Shown in pieces: positions 1 through 8,715 of a DNA stretch of 64,000 nucleotides. The notes under the pieces are model-generated. The model worked only from the letters and a program-made list of their open reading frames with translations, searched no databases and was not told the origin of the DNA. The translations under genes and the position numbers were made by a program. The stretch covers positions 1 through 64,000 of the forward strand of contig JAPFCR010000009.1 in NCBI GenBank assembly GCA_026169375.1, written 5' to 3'. Position 1 is the first letter of the stretch. The number at the start of each line of letters is the position of its first letter. Source of the DNA: Sporosarcina sp. GTDB lineage: Bacteria; Bacillota; Bacilli; Bacillales_A; Planococcaceae.

Positions 1-247
1 AAAAATTCCCGAACAATGTTGATCTCCGTTCCAGGCGCACGCTTTCCGTGGGGCGGGCGGCGAGCCTCCTCGGTCGCTTCGCTCCACTGCGGGGTCTCAC
101 CTGTCCCGCTAAACCCACAGGAGTCGGCGCCTTCCACTCCAATCAACGGATATCTCTTGCAATAAACACGAACATTCAATCACTCGTTAACATTAAAGTT
201 CGTCTTTATTACAAGAATAAGCAATTATGAAATTGATTAACATTACA
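1..247. repeat. GC-rich dispersed repeat, no gene
   Basis: Bases about 22-152 are much richer in GC than the surroundings and contain the strings GGCGAGCCTCCTCGG, GGAGTCGGCGCC and TTCCACTCCAATCAACGG. From memory, a GC-rich intergenic element of this kind recurs in Bacillales genomes, but it cannot be confirmed here. The small ORF across it has no convincing ribosome binding site and looks fortuitous. The rest, to base 247, is AT-rich and empty. In B. subtilis pbpI lies next to yrrS; nothing of it is visible here. Confidence 0.6.
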
Positions 248-877
248 TTAATAATTAAAATCCAATGTATTTAACACATCAAGTTGTGTTGGCTTCCAAC
301 CCTCACCGTCAATCCACTCTAAATAAACACGGTATTTTTCTGTAGAATCTAAAGAAGTAACGATACCGATTGACTTATGTGGACTACCGCCATTTTTAAT
401 ACGCTTAAAAATGACATTGTCTTCGGTTAACCCTGTCGCACACAACAATGCTTGTTCCTTTTCTTTCCAGTCTACAGAAGTCCCGTCATATAAAGAAACG
501 TGCTCTCCTGACTGCTCTGTCCCGATAGGTGTCCACCCCGGGTCAATCATTGACTCAGATACGAATGCATCATTCGGATTTTCAATGATTTCTATTTCAT
601 CTTCTTCTATGTTTTCCTCTTCGGTCCCACCAAGAAAATCGTCTTCTTCAAGGACTTCGGGTTCATCTTCTTTTGGTTCAATTTCTTCTGGTTCTACAAT
701 CTCTTCCTCTTCTTCAGGCGGTTTTTCAGCTTGTTCTTTGTCATCCGGAGAAAGGACTACTACCGTCATCACGACAATTCCAATGACGACTACTCCGATT
801 AACCAATTTAAAATTCGGTCTGATTGCCGTTTTTTATTTCGGCTGGCCCGAGAGATTTCTTCATTCGAATTTTTCAT
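248..877 (-). CDS. yrrS: YrrS family membrane-anchored protein (DUF1510)
   Basis: A 209-residue bitopic membrane protein. Residues about 23-42 form one hydrophobic helix after a short basic N-terminus. A long Glu/Asp/Pro-rich linker follows (about 47-95), and the conserved C-terminal domain (about 105-209) contains WTPIGTEQSGEH, GTSVDWKEKEQA and WKPTQLDVLN, typical of YrrS. The function is unknown; in B. subtilis the gene lies with pbpI and greA, which suggests a cell-envelope role. The start ATG is preceded by GGAG at suitable spacing. It is the last gene of the minus-strand block here; pbpI is not visible. Confidence 0.85.
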   Translation of the reverse strand: MKNSNEEISRASRNKKRQSDRILNWLIGVVVIGIVVMTVVVLSPDDKEQAEKPPEEEEEIVEPEEIEPKEDEPEVLEEDDFLGGTEEENIEEDEIEIIENPNDAFVSESMIDPGWTPIGTEQSGEHVSLYDGTSVDWKEKEQALLCATGLTEDNVIFKRIKNGGSPHKSIGIVTSLDSTEKYRVYLEWIDGEGWKPTQLDVLNTLDFNY

Positions 878-1000
878 ATATATTCAGCTCCGTAAATTAT
901 TTAGTCGCTTATCGATGAGACGTCCGAGAGGAGATTTTGTTTCAAAAATGAACCTCTTTTTTTCGATGATTATCACAAAAAAACCGATTAAAATTGGATA

Positions 1001-1028
1001 AAACCGCCCTCATTAATGAAGGCGGTTT
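1001..1028 (-). terminator. Terminator after greA
   Basis: A perfect hairpin with arms AAACCGCC and GGCGGTTT around a short AT-rich loop begins 9 bases past the greA stop. On the minus strand the descending arm ends in a T-run. It separates greA from yrrS. Confidence 0.8.
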
Positions 1029-1036
1029 CAGTACAA

Positions 1037-1513
1037 TTATTTAATTTCTGTGATGGTCACTGTCATTTCCCCACCAGGCGTGCTGATTTTCACTTCATCG
1101 CCTTGTTTATGACCGATTAACCCTTTTGCGATTGGTGAATCATTCGAAATTAACCCTTCAAGCGGATTCGCTTCCGCTGAACCAACGACTGTATATGTTT
1201 CTTCATCACCATCTGGCAGTTCTTTAAATGTAACTGTATTACCAAGACGAACTTCATCTGTATTTGAATCTGATTCATCGATAATTACTGCGTTACGGAT
1301 CATACCTTCAAGCGTTGAAATTCTTCCTTCGATAAACGCTTGCTCTTCTTTCGCAGAATCATACTCCGAGTTCTCCGATAAGTCACCAAATCCACGTGCA
1401 ATTTTAATACGCTCTACAACCTCTTTACGTTTAACCGTTTTTAACTGCTCTAGTTCTTCTTTTAGTTTTTCTTTACCTGCTGCAGTCATCGGAAACTTTT
1501 TTTCTGTAATCAT
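1037..1513 (-). CDS. greA: Transcription elongation factor GreA
   Basis: GreA binds the RNA polymerase secondary channel and stimulates cleavage of backtracked transcripts. The protein is 158 residues, normal for the family. It has an N-terminal antiparallel coiled coil with the acidic tip ([18 protein letters not shown], holding the conserved Asp/Glu needed for cleavage) and a C-terminal FKBP-like domain with [16 protein letters not shown]. The start is the ATG that follows GAGGAG by 8 bases; an upstream in-frame GTG overlaps the Shine-Dalgarno and is less likely. A terminator follows. The upstream gap to udk carries two tandem repeats instead of genes. Confidence 0.95.
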   Translation of the reverse strand: MITEKKFPMTAAGKEKLKEELEQLKTVKRKEVVERIKIARGFGDLSENSEYDSAKEEQAFIEGRISTLEGMIRNAVIIDESDSNTDEVRLGNTVTFKELPDGDEETYTVVGSAEANPLEGLISNDSPIAKGLIGHKQGDEVKISTPGGEMTVTITEIK

Positions 1514-1607
1514 TCCCACCACTCCTCAAATTTCTTTTCATTCATAAAAATACTATGCCGCTTTCTATTTTGGTATGCGACATAGCTAGTAGTTCTTATT
1601 ATTTTCT

Positions 1608-1774
1608 CCCGCATTAACGGTCAGTATGCTCTCTTCGTTCGCCAACTGTCCGTAAATGCCCGATTGGTTTGGGCCAACACGACGTTGGTCACACAAGCGT
1701 TGTCACAGGACGTGACGTACTTAGCTTGTGTTCTTCTGTAATCGCACAGACAGCCGAATGAAGTTTCACTTTAT
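1608..1774 (-). repeat. Family D repeat, copy 1 (167 bp, tandem)
   Basis: First of two near-identical tandem units. On the plus strand it begins CCCGCATTAACGGTCAG and ends AAGTTTCACTTTAT. The unit contains inverted sequences (TTGTCACAGG/ACGTGAC) that could fold. Diverged copies are at 15911-16042 and 34860-35076. The whole gap 1514-1933 holds these repeats and no gene. Confidence 0.85.
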
Positions 1775-1942
1775 CCCGCATGTAACGGTCAGTATGCTCT
1801 CTTCGTTCGCTAACTGTCCGTAAATGCCCGATTGGTTCGGGCCAACACGACGTTGGTCACACAAGCGTTGTCACAGGACGTGACGTACTTAGCTTGTGTT
1901 CTTCTTTAATCGCACAGACAGCTGAGTGAAGTTTCACTTTAT
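1775..1942 (-). repeat. Family D repeat, copy 2 (tandem, enters udk)
   Basis: Second tandem unit, differing from copy 1 at only a few bases. Its outer end overlaps the last codons of udk: read on the minus strand, the repeat end ATAAAGTGA encodes Ile-Lys-stop. The repeat therefore supplies the udk stop codon. Confidence 0.85.
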
Positions 1943-2593
1943 GTCATCATCATAGTATAATTCTTTGTCTTTAGCAAGAATTGTATTTATTTTCGTCACC
2001 ATAAGGTCAATTGCTACTTTATTTTGCCCGCCTTCTGGGACAATAATATCCGCATACCTTTTCGTTGGTTCGACAAATTGATTATGCATTGGACGAACAG
2101 ATGATAAGTACTGTTCAATGACCGAATCAATCGACCGACCTCTTTCATGAATATCACGAAGAATCCTTCTGACGATTCGTAAATCAGCATCTGTATCAAC
2201 GTATAATTTAATGTCCATTAAATCCCGTAGTGCTTCATCTTCTAATACAAGAATACCTTCAATAATAATGACATCTTTCGGTTCAATTTTGATCGTTTCT
2301 GCTGAACGTGTATGCGCTACATAATCATAAACTGGTTTGTTAATTGGCTGTCTGTTCAACAGTGTTTTCACTTGCCGAACAAATAAATCTGTGTCGAATG
2401 CAAATGGATGATCATAATTTGTTTCTAATCGTTCTTCAAAACTTAAATGTGATTGATCTTTATAGTAATAGTCATGTTCAATGACAACAACTGAATGATC
2501 TTTAAATACTTCATAAATTGCGTTTGTAACACTCGTTTTTCCCGAACCTGATCCTCCAGCAATTCCGATTACGAGTGGTTTATTTACTTTCAT
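1934..2593 (-). CDS. udk: Uridine kinase
   Basis: Phosphorylates uridine and cytidine to UMP and CMP in pyrimidine salvage (cytosolic P-loop kinase). The P-loop [12 protein letters not shown] is near the N-terminus, followed by [16 protein letters not shown], the PVYDY substrate region and IIEGILVL. Total length of 219 residues fits the family. The chosen start is the ATG before KVNKPLV, 9 bases after GAGAGG; an ATG three codons upstream touches the Shine-Dalgarno. The extreme C-terminus is encoded by repeat D2. In B. subtilis trhP2/trhP1 lie upstream; here trmR is directly upstream with 137 bp between them. Confidence 0.94.
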   Translation of the reverse strand: MKVNKPLVIGIAGGSGSGKTSVTNAIYEVFKDHSVVVIEHDYYYKDQSHLSFEERLETNYDHPFAFDTDLFVRQVKTLLNRQPINKPVYDYVAHTRSAETIKIEPKDVIIIEGILVLEDEALRDLMDIKLYVDTDADLRIVRRILRDIHERGRSIDSVIEQYLSSVRPMHNQFVEPTKRYADIIVPEGGQNKVAIDLMVTKINTILAKDKELYYDDDIK

Positions 2594-2730
2594 CTCCGGC
2601 ATCCTCTCAACTTAAAAAGGTTTCACTATTTTTAGAAATGACCATAAGAAAAGTACTGTAACGGTAAAAGGGTCGTCACAAGTACTTTTCCAATTTAAAG
2701 GCCGTTCTTTATTCATGAAACGCCATTTTA

Positions 2731-3372
2731 CTATGTCTCTTTTTTTATTGCAATTAATAAGCCATCGCCAATTGGTAATAAGAAAGGTTTGAAATCTGGA
2801 TGAGCCATCACCCAAGTCGTAAATTCTTTCAACTTACGAATCATCGATCTCCTACGTCTTGGAACTTCTTCATCCGCCAATAAAACCGCCCCGTGCATGA
2901 ACATATTATCACAATAAACAACACCGCCTGGCACAACATACGGCGCGTATTTCTCAAAAAAGCGCTTATATTGACCTTTAGCAGCGTCAATAAACAACGC
3001 ATCATACGATTCTTCTAAATGCGCATCACCATCTAATGCTAGCGCATCGGCTTCGATAATATGAATACGGTCAGTTAACGCCGCTCTTTCAATATATTCT
3101 ACTGCTTTTTCATATCGTTCTACATCGCGTTCAACGGTCGTAATCGTCGCATTTGGAAACGCCTGGGCCATTCTAATCGCTGAATAACCAATCGCACTGC
3201 CTATTTCAAGAATTTTTGTCGGTTTTTGCAATGCAAGAAGTCCTATAAATGTTGCAATCCCATCGCTCTCCATAATCGGGACATAATGTTCTTTTGCATA
3301 CTGTTCCATTTCTTGTAATAAAGCCTCTTTTTCTTGTCCAAATGTTGCGATATAGGCCTCATAATTGTTCAT
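2731..3372 (-). CDS. trmR: tRNA 5-hydroxyuridine methyltransferase, O-methyltransferase family
   Basis: A 213-residue Methyltransf_3 protein with the SAM-binding motif ILEIGSAIGYSAIRMA, the acidic motif VERD, LFIDAAKGQY and VVYCDNMF. By position and sequence it matches B. subtilis YrrM/TrmR, which methylates 5-hydroxyuridine at the tRNA wobble position to mo5U. Its usual partner genes trhP1/trhP2 (anaerobic-type U34 hydroxylation) are absent from the 137-bp gap to udk. The start has GGGGATG upstream. The downstream gap has no terminator, so co-transcription with mltG upstream and udk downstream is plausible. Confidence 0.85.
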   Translation of the reverse strand: MNNYEAYIATFGQEKEALLQEMEQYAKEHYVPIMESDGIATFIGLLALQKPTKILEIGSAIGYSAIRMAQAFPNATITTVERDVERYEKAVEYIERAALTDRIHIIEADALALDGDAHLEESYDALFIDAAKGQYKRFFEKYAPYVVPGGVVYCDNMFMHGAVLLADEEVPRRRRSMIRKLKEFTTWVMAHPDFKPFLLPIGDGLLIAIKKET

Positions 3373-3400
3373 CTTTTCATCCCCTAAATCATTGAGCGCA

Positions 3401-4519
3401 TTAATCGATATATTTCGCCCGGTTACTTAAATGGTCCTCATGTGTTTTAGCAAAATGATTGATCCCTTTTTTATCGGCTAAAAAGTATAAATAGTCTGTG
3501 TCAGAGGGATCAATGACTGCTTCAATTGAAGTTTGTCCTGCACCAGCAATCGGTCCTGGGGTTAATCCTTTATATTTATACGTATTGTAGGGATCGTCAA
3601 TTTCAAGGTCTTTATAATACGTTCGACTTAAATGTTCTCCATGTGCATACGCAACAGTAGGATCCGTTTGCAAGGGCATCCCTTCATCTATTCGATTATA
3701 AAATACACTTGCGATTGTTTCGCGGTCAGCTTGTGCCGTCGCTTCTTTTTCCAATAAAGAAGCAAAAGTTAATAGCCAATGAACAGATTTTTCATTTTCC
3801 TCTAAAAAACCTAAAAACGGTAACACTGCATTTTCTGTTGCATCTAACATACTCGCAACGACTTCATCGACAGATGGATTTTCTTCAAAAAATGGATAGG
3901 TAGCTGGGAATAAATAGCCTTCTAGCGGAAATTTCACTTCTTCTTGTAAAATTTCATCTGTTAAGATTGTCGGGTAATCGTTCATGAGATTTTTAATCGT
4001 TTCTTCGTCATTCACATACTCTAAAAAGCTTTCCGCAGTGATGCCTGTCCCTTTTTCAATCACTTCCGCAATTTCTTCCAACGCAAGTCCTTCTGGGATT
4101 GTTAAAGTAAAGACAGGTTCCCGGTAAACGGTTCCTGTTTTCAAGCTTTTAACGATCTCGTCTGGCGTCATCGCTTTGGATAATTCATACGTTCCGGCTT
4201 GAAACTTCGATTCGTTATTAAATTTCACATAATACTTAAATAAGCGAGCACTTTTTACGACGCCTTCTTCTTCAAGAATCGCCGCTATATTCGTGATCCC
4301 GGAGCCGATTGGAATTTCAACTTCAATCATTTCCTCAGACTTTGGATCGTACGCTTTTAATCCTTTAGACATGTAATTAAAAATAATTAAACTTCCAATC
4401 AAAACGATGCTTAACAATGCGAGTGTAATTCTAAACACAATTTTCCTTACCATTTTTACTTCTTTTTTCTTTTCACGCATTCGATCGAACATGATTTCTT
4501 TTTTCGATCCATTCTCCAT
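3401..4519 (-). CDS. mltG: Endolytic murein transglycosylase MltG (YceG/YrrL)
   Basis: Cleaves nascent peptidoglycan strands at the outer face of the membrane and sets glycan length. The 372-residue protein has a basic cytoplasmic N-terminus, one transmembrane segment (about residues 26-46), a LysM-like region (EIPIGSGITNIAAILEEEGV) and the YceG catalytic domain with FASLLEKEA (the catalytic Glu lies here), YNRIDEGMPLQTDPTVAYA and GLTPGPIAGAG. Good Shine-Dalgarno GAGGTGG. Lies between yrzB and trmR as in B. subtilis, and is separated from yrzB by a terminator. Confidence 0.93.
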   Translation of the reverse strand: MENGSKKEIMFDRMREKKKEVKMVRKIVFRITLALLSIVLIGSLIIFNYMSKGLKAYDPKSEEMIEVEIPIGSGITNIAAILEEEGVVKSARLFKYYVKFNNESKFQAGTYELSKAMTPDEIVKSLKTGTVYREPVFTLTIPEGLALEEIAEVIEKGTGITAESFLEYVNDEETIKNLMNDYPTILTDEILQEEVKFPLEGYLFPATYPFFEENPSVDEVVASMLDATENAVLPFLGFLEENEKSVHWLLTFASLLEKEATAQADRETIASVFYNRIDEGMPLQTDPTVAYAHGEHLSRTYYKDLEIDDPYNTYKYKGLTPGPIAGAGQTSIEAVIDPSDTDYLYFLADKKGINHFAKTHEDHLSNRAKYID

Positions 4520-4597
4520 GCGTCGCCACCTCTTTCATATCGAGACGTTACTTACAGTACATATTTTTATGTAGGGAAGGTTTTTTAACTTAAAAAG

Positions 4598-4621
4598 ACG
4601 AGACGGCTTGCACCGTCTCGT
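4598..4621 (-). terminator. Terminator after yrzB
   Basis: Hairpin with arms ACGAGACGG and CCGTCTCGT and a six-base loop, followed on the minus strand by TCTTTTT. It ends the alaS-side cluster yrzL-ruvX-yrzB before mltG. Confidence 0.85.
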
Positions 4622-4638
4622 TTACGTGCGTATTCAAA

Positions 4639-4929
4639 TTACTCTTCTTCTGATTCGTCGATAAACGTGTTTAATGTTTCTTCGATCATTGCCCATTCTT
4701 CATCATTCTCAATTGGAAGAAGCTCACCGTCTTCTTCACCGTCTTCATTTGGAATAAATGCAGATGCATGAATCTCAATGTTTTCTGAATCGTCATCGTC
4801 TTTTCCTAATACATGATAAAGTACATAAGATCTTCCGTAGTCTGCCGATTCAAACGTTAAAATAACTTCACATACGTGTTCATTTCCATTCTCATCTACA
4901 ATTGTCATTGTTTCTTGTCCGTGTTCCAT
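4639..4929 (-). CDS. yrzB: DUF1292 protein YrzB
   Basis: A 96-residue acidic protein of the DUF1292 family. Visible features are an early [14 protein letters not shown] strand region, the SYVLYHV core and a very acidic C-terminal half. No biochemical role is established; the gene is conserved next to ruvX and yrzL across Bacilli. The start is the ATG six bases after GAGGTG; the in-frame GTG three codons earlier is part of the Shine-Dalgarno. Probably translated from one mRNA with yrzL and ruvX. Confidence 0.85.
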   Translation of the reverse strand: MEHGQETMTIVDENGNEHVCEVILTFESADYGRSYVLYHVLGKDDDDSENIEIHASAFIPNEDGEEDGELLPIENDEEWAMIEETLNTFIDESEEE

Positions 4930-4939
4930 TTCTTTCACC

Positions 4940-5359
4940 TCATCTATTTTTAAAATCTAAAAAGCCTTGTAAAATCATCACAGCTGCCATTTTATCAATG
5001 ACCGCTTTACGTTTTTTACGACTTACATCAGCCTCAATGAGTGTACGCTCTGCAGCCATGGTCGTCAATCTTTCATCCCAAAGTGTCACTGGAAGATTGA
5101 ATTCTTCTTCCAACAAGTTCGCATAATATTCAGAAGCTTCTCCTCTAGGACCTATTGTGTTGTTCATGTTTTTTGGATAACCGATGACGAACTCACTCAC
5201 TCGGTGTTCAGTCACGAGTTCACCAATTCGTTTCAAACCAAATTCACCTTCTGACTCGTTAATTGAAATTGTTTCGATGCCTTGGGCAGTCCATCCTAAA
5301 GCATCGCTAATTGCAACTCCAACCGTTTTCGAGCCAACGTCTAATCCCATAATCTTCAC
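4940..5359 (-). CDS. ruvX: RuvX/YqgF family putative Holliday junction resolvase
   Basis: An RNase H-fold nuclease (139 residues) linked in the family to 16S rRNA pre-5'-end processing and proposed Holliday junction resolution. Seen here: the N-terminal catalytic motif [15 protein letters not shown], the [10 protein letters not shown] region and the C-terminal DERLTT with the conserved acidic residue, then [10 protein letters not shown]. It starts with GTG, which overlaps the yrzL stop (GTGA), implying translational coupling. Equivalent to B. subtilis yrrK. Confidence 0.92.
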   Translation of the reverse strand: MKIMGLDVGSKTVGVAISDALGWTAQGIETISINESEGEFGLKRIGELVTEHRVSEFVIGYPKNMNNTIGPRGEASEYYANLLEEEFNLPVTLWDERLTTMAAERTLIEADVSRKKRKAVIDKMAAVMILQGFLDFKNR

Positions 5360-5628
5360 TTTAATTGTCCCCCGTTTTCACGGATATAATACTTTACAAG
5401 CTCTTCGATAATTTCATCGCGCTCTAATTTCCGTATTAAATTCCGCGCATCTTCGTGGCGAGGGATATATGCTGGGTCACCCGATAGAAGATATCCTACA
5501 ATTTGGTTGATCGGATTATAGCCTTTTTCATCGAGTGCTTGATGAACATGGAGCATAACTTGTTTGACTTCTTCTTCCATTGATTCTTCAGGAAAATTGA
5601 ACTTCATCGTTTTGTCGTATGGATCCAT
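5356..5628 (-). CDS. yrzL: IreB family regulatory protein YrzL
   Basis: A 90-residue IreB/DUF965 protein. The family is named for Enterococcus IreB, a substrate of the Ser/Thr kinase IreK that affects cephalosporin tolerance; the B. subtilis counterpart YrzL lies beside alaS as here. The conserved pattern [30 protein letters not shown] and [13 protein letters not shown] is complete. It is the first gene of yrzL-ruvX-yrzB, with its own promoter at 5693-5722, and its stop overlaps the ruvX start. Confidence 0.9.
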   Translation of the reverse strand: MDPYDKTMKFNFPEESMEEEVKQVMLHVHQALDEKGYNPINQIVGYLLSGDPAYIPRHEDARNLIRKLERDEIIEELVKYYIRENGGQLK

Positions 5629-5692
5629 TGATGCAACCCCGCTTTCAGATTTAATTTCAGCTTAAAGATTTAAAATCTTATATCTGAATAAA

Positions 5693-5722
5693 ATTATACA
5701 TGATTTCACTCATCTTATTCAA
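5693..5722 (-). promoter_or_regulatory. Sigma-A promoter for yrzL-ruvX-yrzB
   Basis: On the minus strand TTGAAT (5722-5717) and TATAAT (5698-5693) are separated by 18 bases. The -35 box overlaps the alaS stop codon, so the cluster can be transcribed independently of alaS. Confidence 0.75.
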
Positions 5723-8352
5723 ACTGATTTTACATAATCATACACTGATTGTAATGCTTCATCAAGCTTGGACTCATCTTTTGCACCAGCCATTGCCATA
5801 TCTGGTCTTCCACCGCCTCGCCCGTCACAAATTGCTGCAACATGATTGACAAGTTTACCTGCATGATAGTTGTTTGATTTTAAATCTTTTGTCACACCTG
5901 CAACGAGCATTACTTTTCCATCGACTGCTGCGCCAAGCACAATAACCGCTTCTGTTGTTTTTTGCTTTAGCTCATCCATCATTTGACGAAGTGCTTGATT
6001 GTCTTTCACGTCTACGCGTGCTGCAATGACTGTAACGTCGTCTACTTTTTGTGCGTTTTTTAATACGCCGTCTAGTTGACTATTCGCAAGTTGCGCTGAA
6101 AATGAGTCATTTGCACGTTGTAGGTCTTTCATTTCTTCTAAAGTTGCTTCGATTTTGTGTACGATATCTTCCGGTTTTGCTTTAATCAGTGCTGCTGCTT
6201 CTTTTAACGTTGCTTCTTGCTTTTTATACGTCTGGTAAGCAGCTTGTCCCGTTAATGCTTCAATACGACGTGTACCCGCGCCGATCCCACTTTCAGAAAC
6301 AAGTGTGAAGAGACCAATTTTTGACGTCGCTGTCACGTGACAGCCTCCACATAATTCGATTGAATAATCATCGATTGAAACAACACGAACGATATCTCCG
6401 TATTTCTCGCCGAATAGCGCCATTGCACCTTGTTCTTTTGCTTCTGCAATCGGTTTTTCTGCAATGACCACATCGATATCTGCCCAAATTTTATCATTGA
6501 CACGTTTCTCAATTTCTTCTAACTCTTCTTCTGTCACTTGACCGAAATGTGAAAAGTCAAAACGCAAACGATCTGGACCTACATATGATCCTGCTTGCGC
6601 AACATGATCTCCTAATACTTCTTTTAATGCTTTATGAAGTAAATGAGTTGCTGTATGGTTTTTAATCGTTTTTGTACGCTTATCTGCATCTACAGTTGCT
6701 GTCACTTTACTATTTGTTGTGACTTCACCTGTTCTGACGATTGCTGTATGCAAGTTTTGGCCATTTGGTGCTTTTTGAACGTTTTCAACATCAAGGACAA
6801 ACCCATCCGCTGAAACAGTTCCTTTATCCGCCACTTGTCCACCACTTTCTGCATAAAACGGCGTTTCTGTTAAAATAAATTGAACTTCATCGCCTTCAGA
6901 AGCGCCTTTAACAATCTCTCCGTCCTTCAAGAGTGTTGTCAGTGTAGTTTTTGCTGTTAATTCATCATAGCCAATGAATGTGCTGTCATCTTGAATTTCG
7001 CCAAGGACACCTGACTGAACCGACATTGAATCAACGTTTTGACGCGCTGCACGTGCACGCTCACGCTGACTTTCCATTTCACGTTCGAAACCTTCTTCGT
7101 CTACACGTACGCCCGCTTCTTCTGCGAGTTCTTCTGTTAGTTCGTACGGGAAGCCATACGTATCATACAGTTGGAATGCAGCTTCTCCGCTGACAACTTC
7201 TTTACCGTCTTTTTTCGCTTCTTCAATGACTTTTGACAAGATCGCCATGCCTTCGTTTAATGTTTCATGGAAACGTTCTTCTTCATTTTTAATCACTTTC
7301 ATAATGAAATCTTGTTTCTCAGTAACTTCTGGATAGTAATCTTTCATAATATCCCCTGTGATTGGCACGAGATCATACATAAATGGACGCTCAATCCCAA
7401 GTTTCATCGCAAAACGAACCGCTCTTCTTAGGAGTCTTCTAAGCACATAACCGCGGCCTTCGTTCGACGGGAGTGCCCCGTCACCAATTGCAAATGCAAC
7501 GGTACGAATATGGTCTGCGATGACTTTGAATGCGACATCTTTTTCATCATCTTTACGGTATTTCTCACCCGAAATTTCTTCTACTTTTTCGATAATCGGG
7601 ATAAATAAATCTGTGTCATAGTTTGTCGGCACATCTTGTAAAACAGATGCCATACGCTCTAAACCAAGACCTGTATCAATGTTTTTATTCGGAAGTGGCG
7701 TGTACGTATGATCTGGATTATGGTTAAACTCAGAAAATACGAGGTTCCAAATTTCTAAATAACGTTCGTTTTCGCCGCCTGGGTATAACTCAGGATCTGA
7801 AAAATCATCACCATATGCAGGACCGCGGTCATAGAAAACCTCTGTGTTTGGACCACTTGGACCTTCTCCGATATCCCAGAAGTTTCCTTCTAACCGAATA
7901 ATGCGCTCTTCTTCTAAGCCAATTTTCTCGCGCCATAAATTGTATGCTTCATCGTCTTCAGGATGAACCGTTACATATAATAATTCTGGGTCAAAGCCAA
8001 TCCAATCTTTAGACGTTAAAAACTCCCACGCACGGACAATCGCTTCTTCTTTAAAGTAATCTCCGATTGAGAAGTTTCCAAGCATTTCAAAGAATGTATG
8101 GTGACGTGCTGTTTTTCCGACGTTTTCAATATCATTCGTACGGATTGACTTTTGGGCATTCACAATTCTTGGATTATCTGGAACAACTCTACCATCAAAA
8201 TATTTCTTTAGCGTCGCAACTCCACTATTAATCCATAATAAAGATGCATCATCAATTGGTACGAGTGGCGCTGACGGCTCAATGCTGTGGCCATGCTCTT
8301 TAAAGTATTCTAAAAACATAGAACGAATTTCAGCTGCTGTTAATTTCTTCAT
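5719..8352 (-). CDS. alaS: Alanyl-tRNA synthetase
   Basis: Charges tRNA-Ala. The 877-residue protein has the class II catalytic core ([30 protein letters not shown]), the editing domain with zinc-binding HTATHLLH and ELCGGCHV, and the C-terminal DHHA1-like region ending near [14 protein letters not shown]. The open frame extends 48 codons upstream into the T-box terminator, but the true start is the ATG before KKLTAAEIR, preceded by GAGGAGGAT. Controlled by the T-box leader upstream. Confidence 0.97.
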   Translation of the reverse strand: MKKLTAAEIRSMFLEYFKEHGHSIEPSAPLVPIDDASLLWINSGVATLKKYFDGRVVPDNPRIVNAQKSIRTNDIENVGKTARHHTFFEMLGNFSIGDYFKEEAIVRAWEFLTSKDWIGFDPELLYVTVHPEDDEAYNLWREKIGLEEERIIRLEGNFWDIGEGPSGPNTEVFYDRGPAYGDDFSDPELYPGGENERYLEIWNLVFSEFNHNPDHTYTPLPNKNIDTGLGLERMASVLQDVPTNYDTDLFIPIIEKVEEISGEKYRKDDEKDVAFKVIADHIRTVAFAIGDGALPSNEGRGYVLRRLLRRAVRFAMKLGIERPFMYDLVPITGDIMKDYYPEVTEKQDFIMKVIKNEEERFHETLNEGMAILSKVIEEAKKDGKEVVSGEAAFQLYDTYGFPYELTEELAEEAGVRVDEEGFEREMESQRERARAARQNVDSMSVQSGVLGEIQDDSTFIGYDELTAKTTLTTLLKDGEIVKGASEGDEVQFILTETPFYAESGGQVADKGTVSADGFVLDVENVQKAPNGQNLHTAIVRTGEVTTNSKVTATVDADKRTKTIKNHTATHLLHKALKEVLGDHVAQAGSYVGPDRLRFDFSHFGQVTEEELEEIEKRVNDKIWADIDVVIAEKPIAEAKEQGAMALFGEKYGDIVRVVSIDDYSIELCGGCHVTATSKIGLFTLVSESGIGAGTRRIEALTGQAAYQTYKKQEATLKEAAALIKAKPEDIVHKIEATLEEMKDLQRANDSFSAQLANSQLDGVLKNAQKVDDVTVIAARVDVKDNQALRQMMDELKQKTTEAVIVLGAAVDGKVMLVAGVTKDLKSNNYHAGKLVNHVAAICDGRGGGRPDMAMAGAKDESKLDEALQSVYDYVKSV

Positions 8353-8450
8353 TATAATCCTCCTCAAATTTAAAAGTAAGGCATAAGGAATGCCTTCATG
8401 TAAGTGACAGTGTAATTTAAATGATTTAGCCGATTTTTTCACAAAACAAA

Positions 8451-8682
8451 AAAACTCCGCCCCTAAAAGGGACGAAGCTCGATTTCGTGGTACCACCCTA
8501 CTTACTCATCTTACTTGAAAGACAAGTATCTCTGGTTGCCTTAACGCGGCGGACGGCAAGTTTTAACTGCACTCAAGAGTAGCGTTCAATACAATCAATG
8601 TGGTAACTTTCTCAGCCTAGCAGTTACTCTCTGGACACTTGAATGGATTTACTGTCTCTATCATCGTATTCCTTATATTGTT
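8451..8682 (-). ncRNA. T-box riboswitch leader of alaS
   Basis: The minus-strand leader holds a stem I region with the specifier loop GAACGCTA (Ala codon GCU at 8583-8581), the invariant T-box AGGGTGGTACCACG (8499-8486) and a terminator hairpin (arms around CTTCGTCCC and GGGGCGGAG) ending in a T-run near 8451. Uncharged tRNA-Ala should pair with the specifier and, by its 3' end, with the T-box bulge, stabilising the antiterminator and allowing alaS transcription. The 5' end is set from the upstream promoter. Confidence 0.95.
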
Positions 8683-8686
8683 TATT

Positions 8687-8715
8687 AGTATAGAAAACTT
8701 CTCTTTCTCTGTCAA
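8687..8715 (-). promoter_or_regulatory. Promoter of the alaS T-box transcript
   Basis: Minus-strand TTGACA (8715-8710), 17-base spacer and TATACT (8692-8687). A near-consensus sigma-A promoter; the -35 box overlaps the 3' end of recD2. Confidence 0.85.

Noticed and set aside
22..152. rRNA or tRNA-like GC-rich segment at the window start
   Set aside because: No tRNA cloverleaf or recognisable rRNA motif; fits a dispersed GC-rich repeat better.
411..1001. A 196-codon plus-strand ORF opposite yrrS
   Set aside because: Ser-rich shadow of the acidic linker of yrrS on the other strand, with no ribosome binding site.
8353..8496. N-terminal extension of alaS
   Set aside because: The frame passes through the T-box terminator; the ATG at 8352 has a strong Shine-Dalgarno and matches the family N-terminus.
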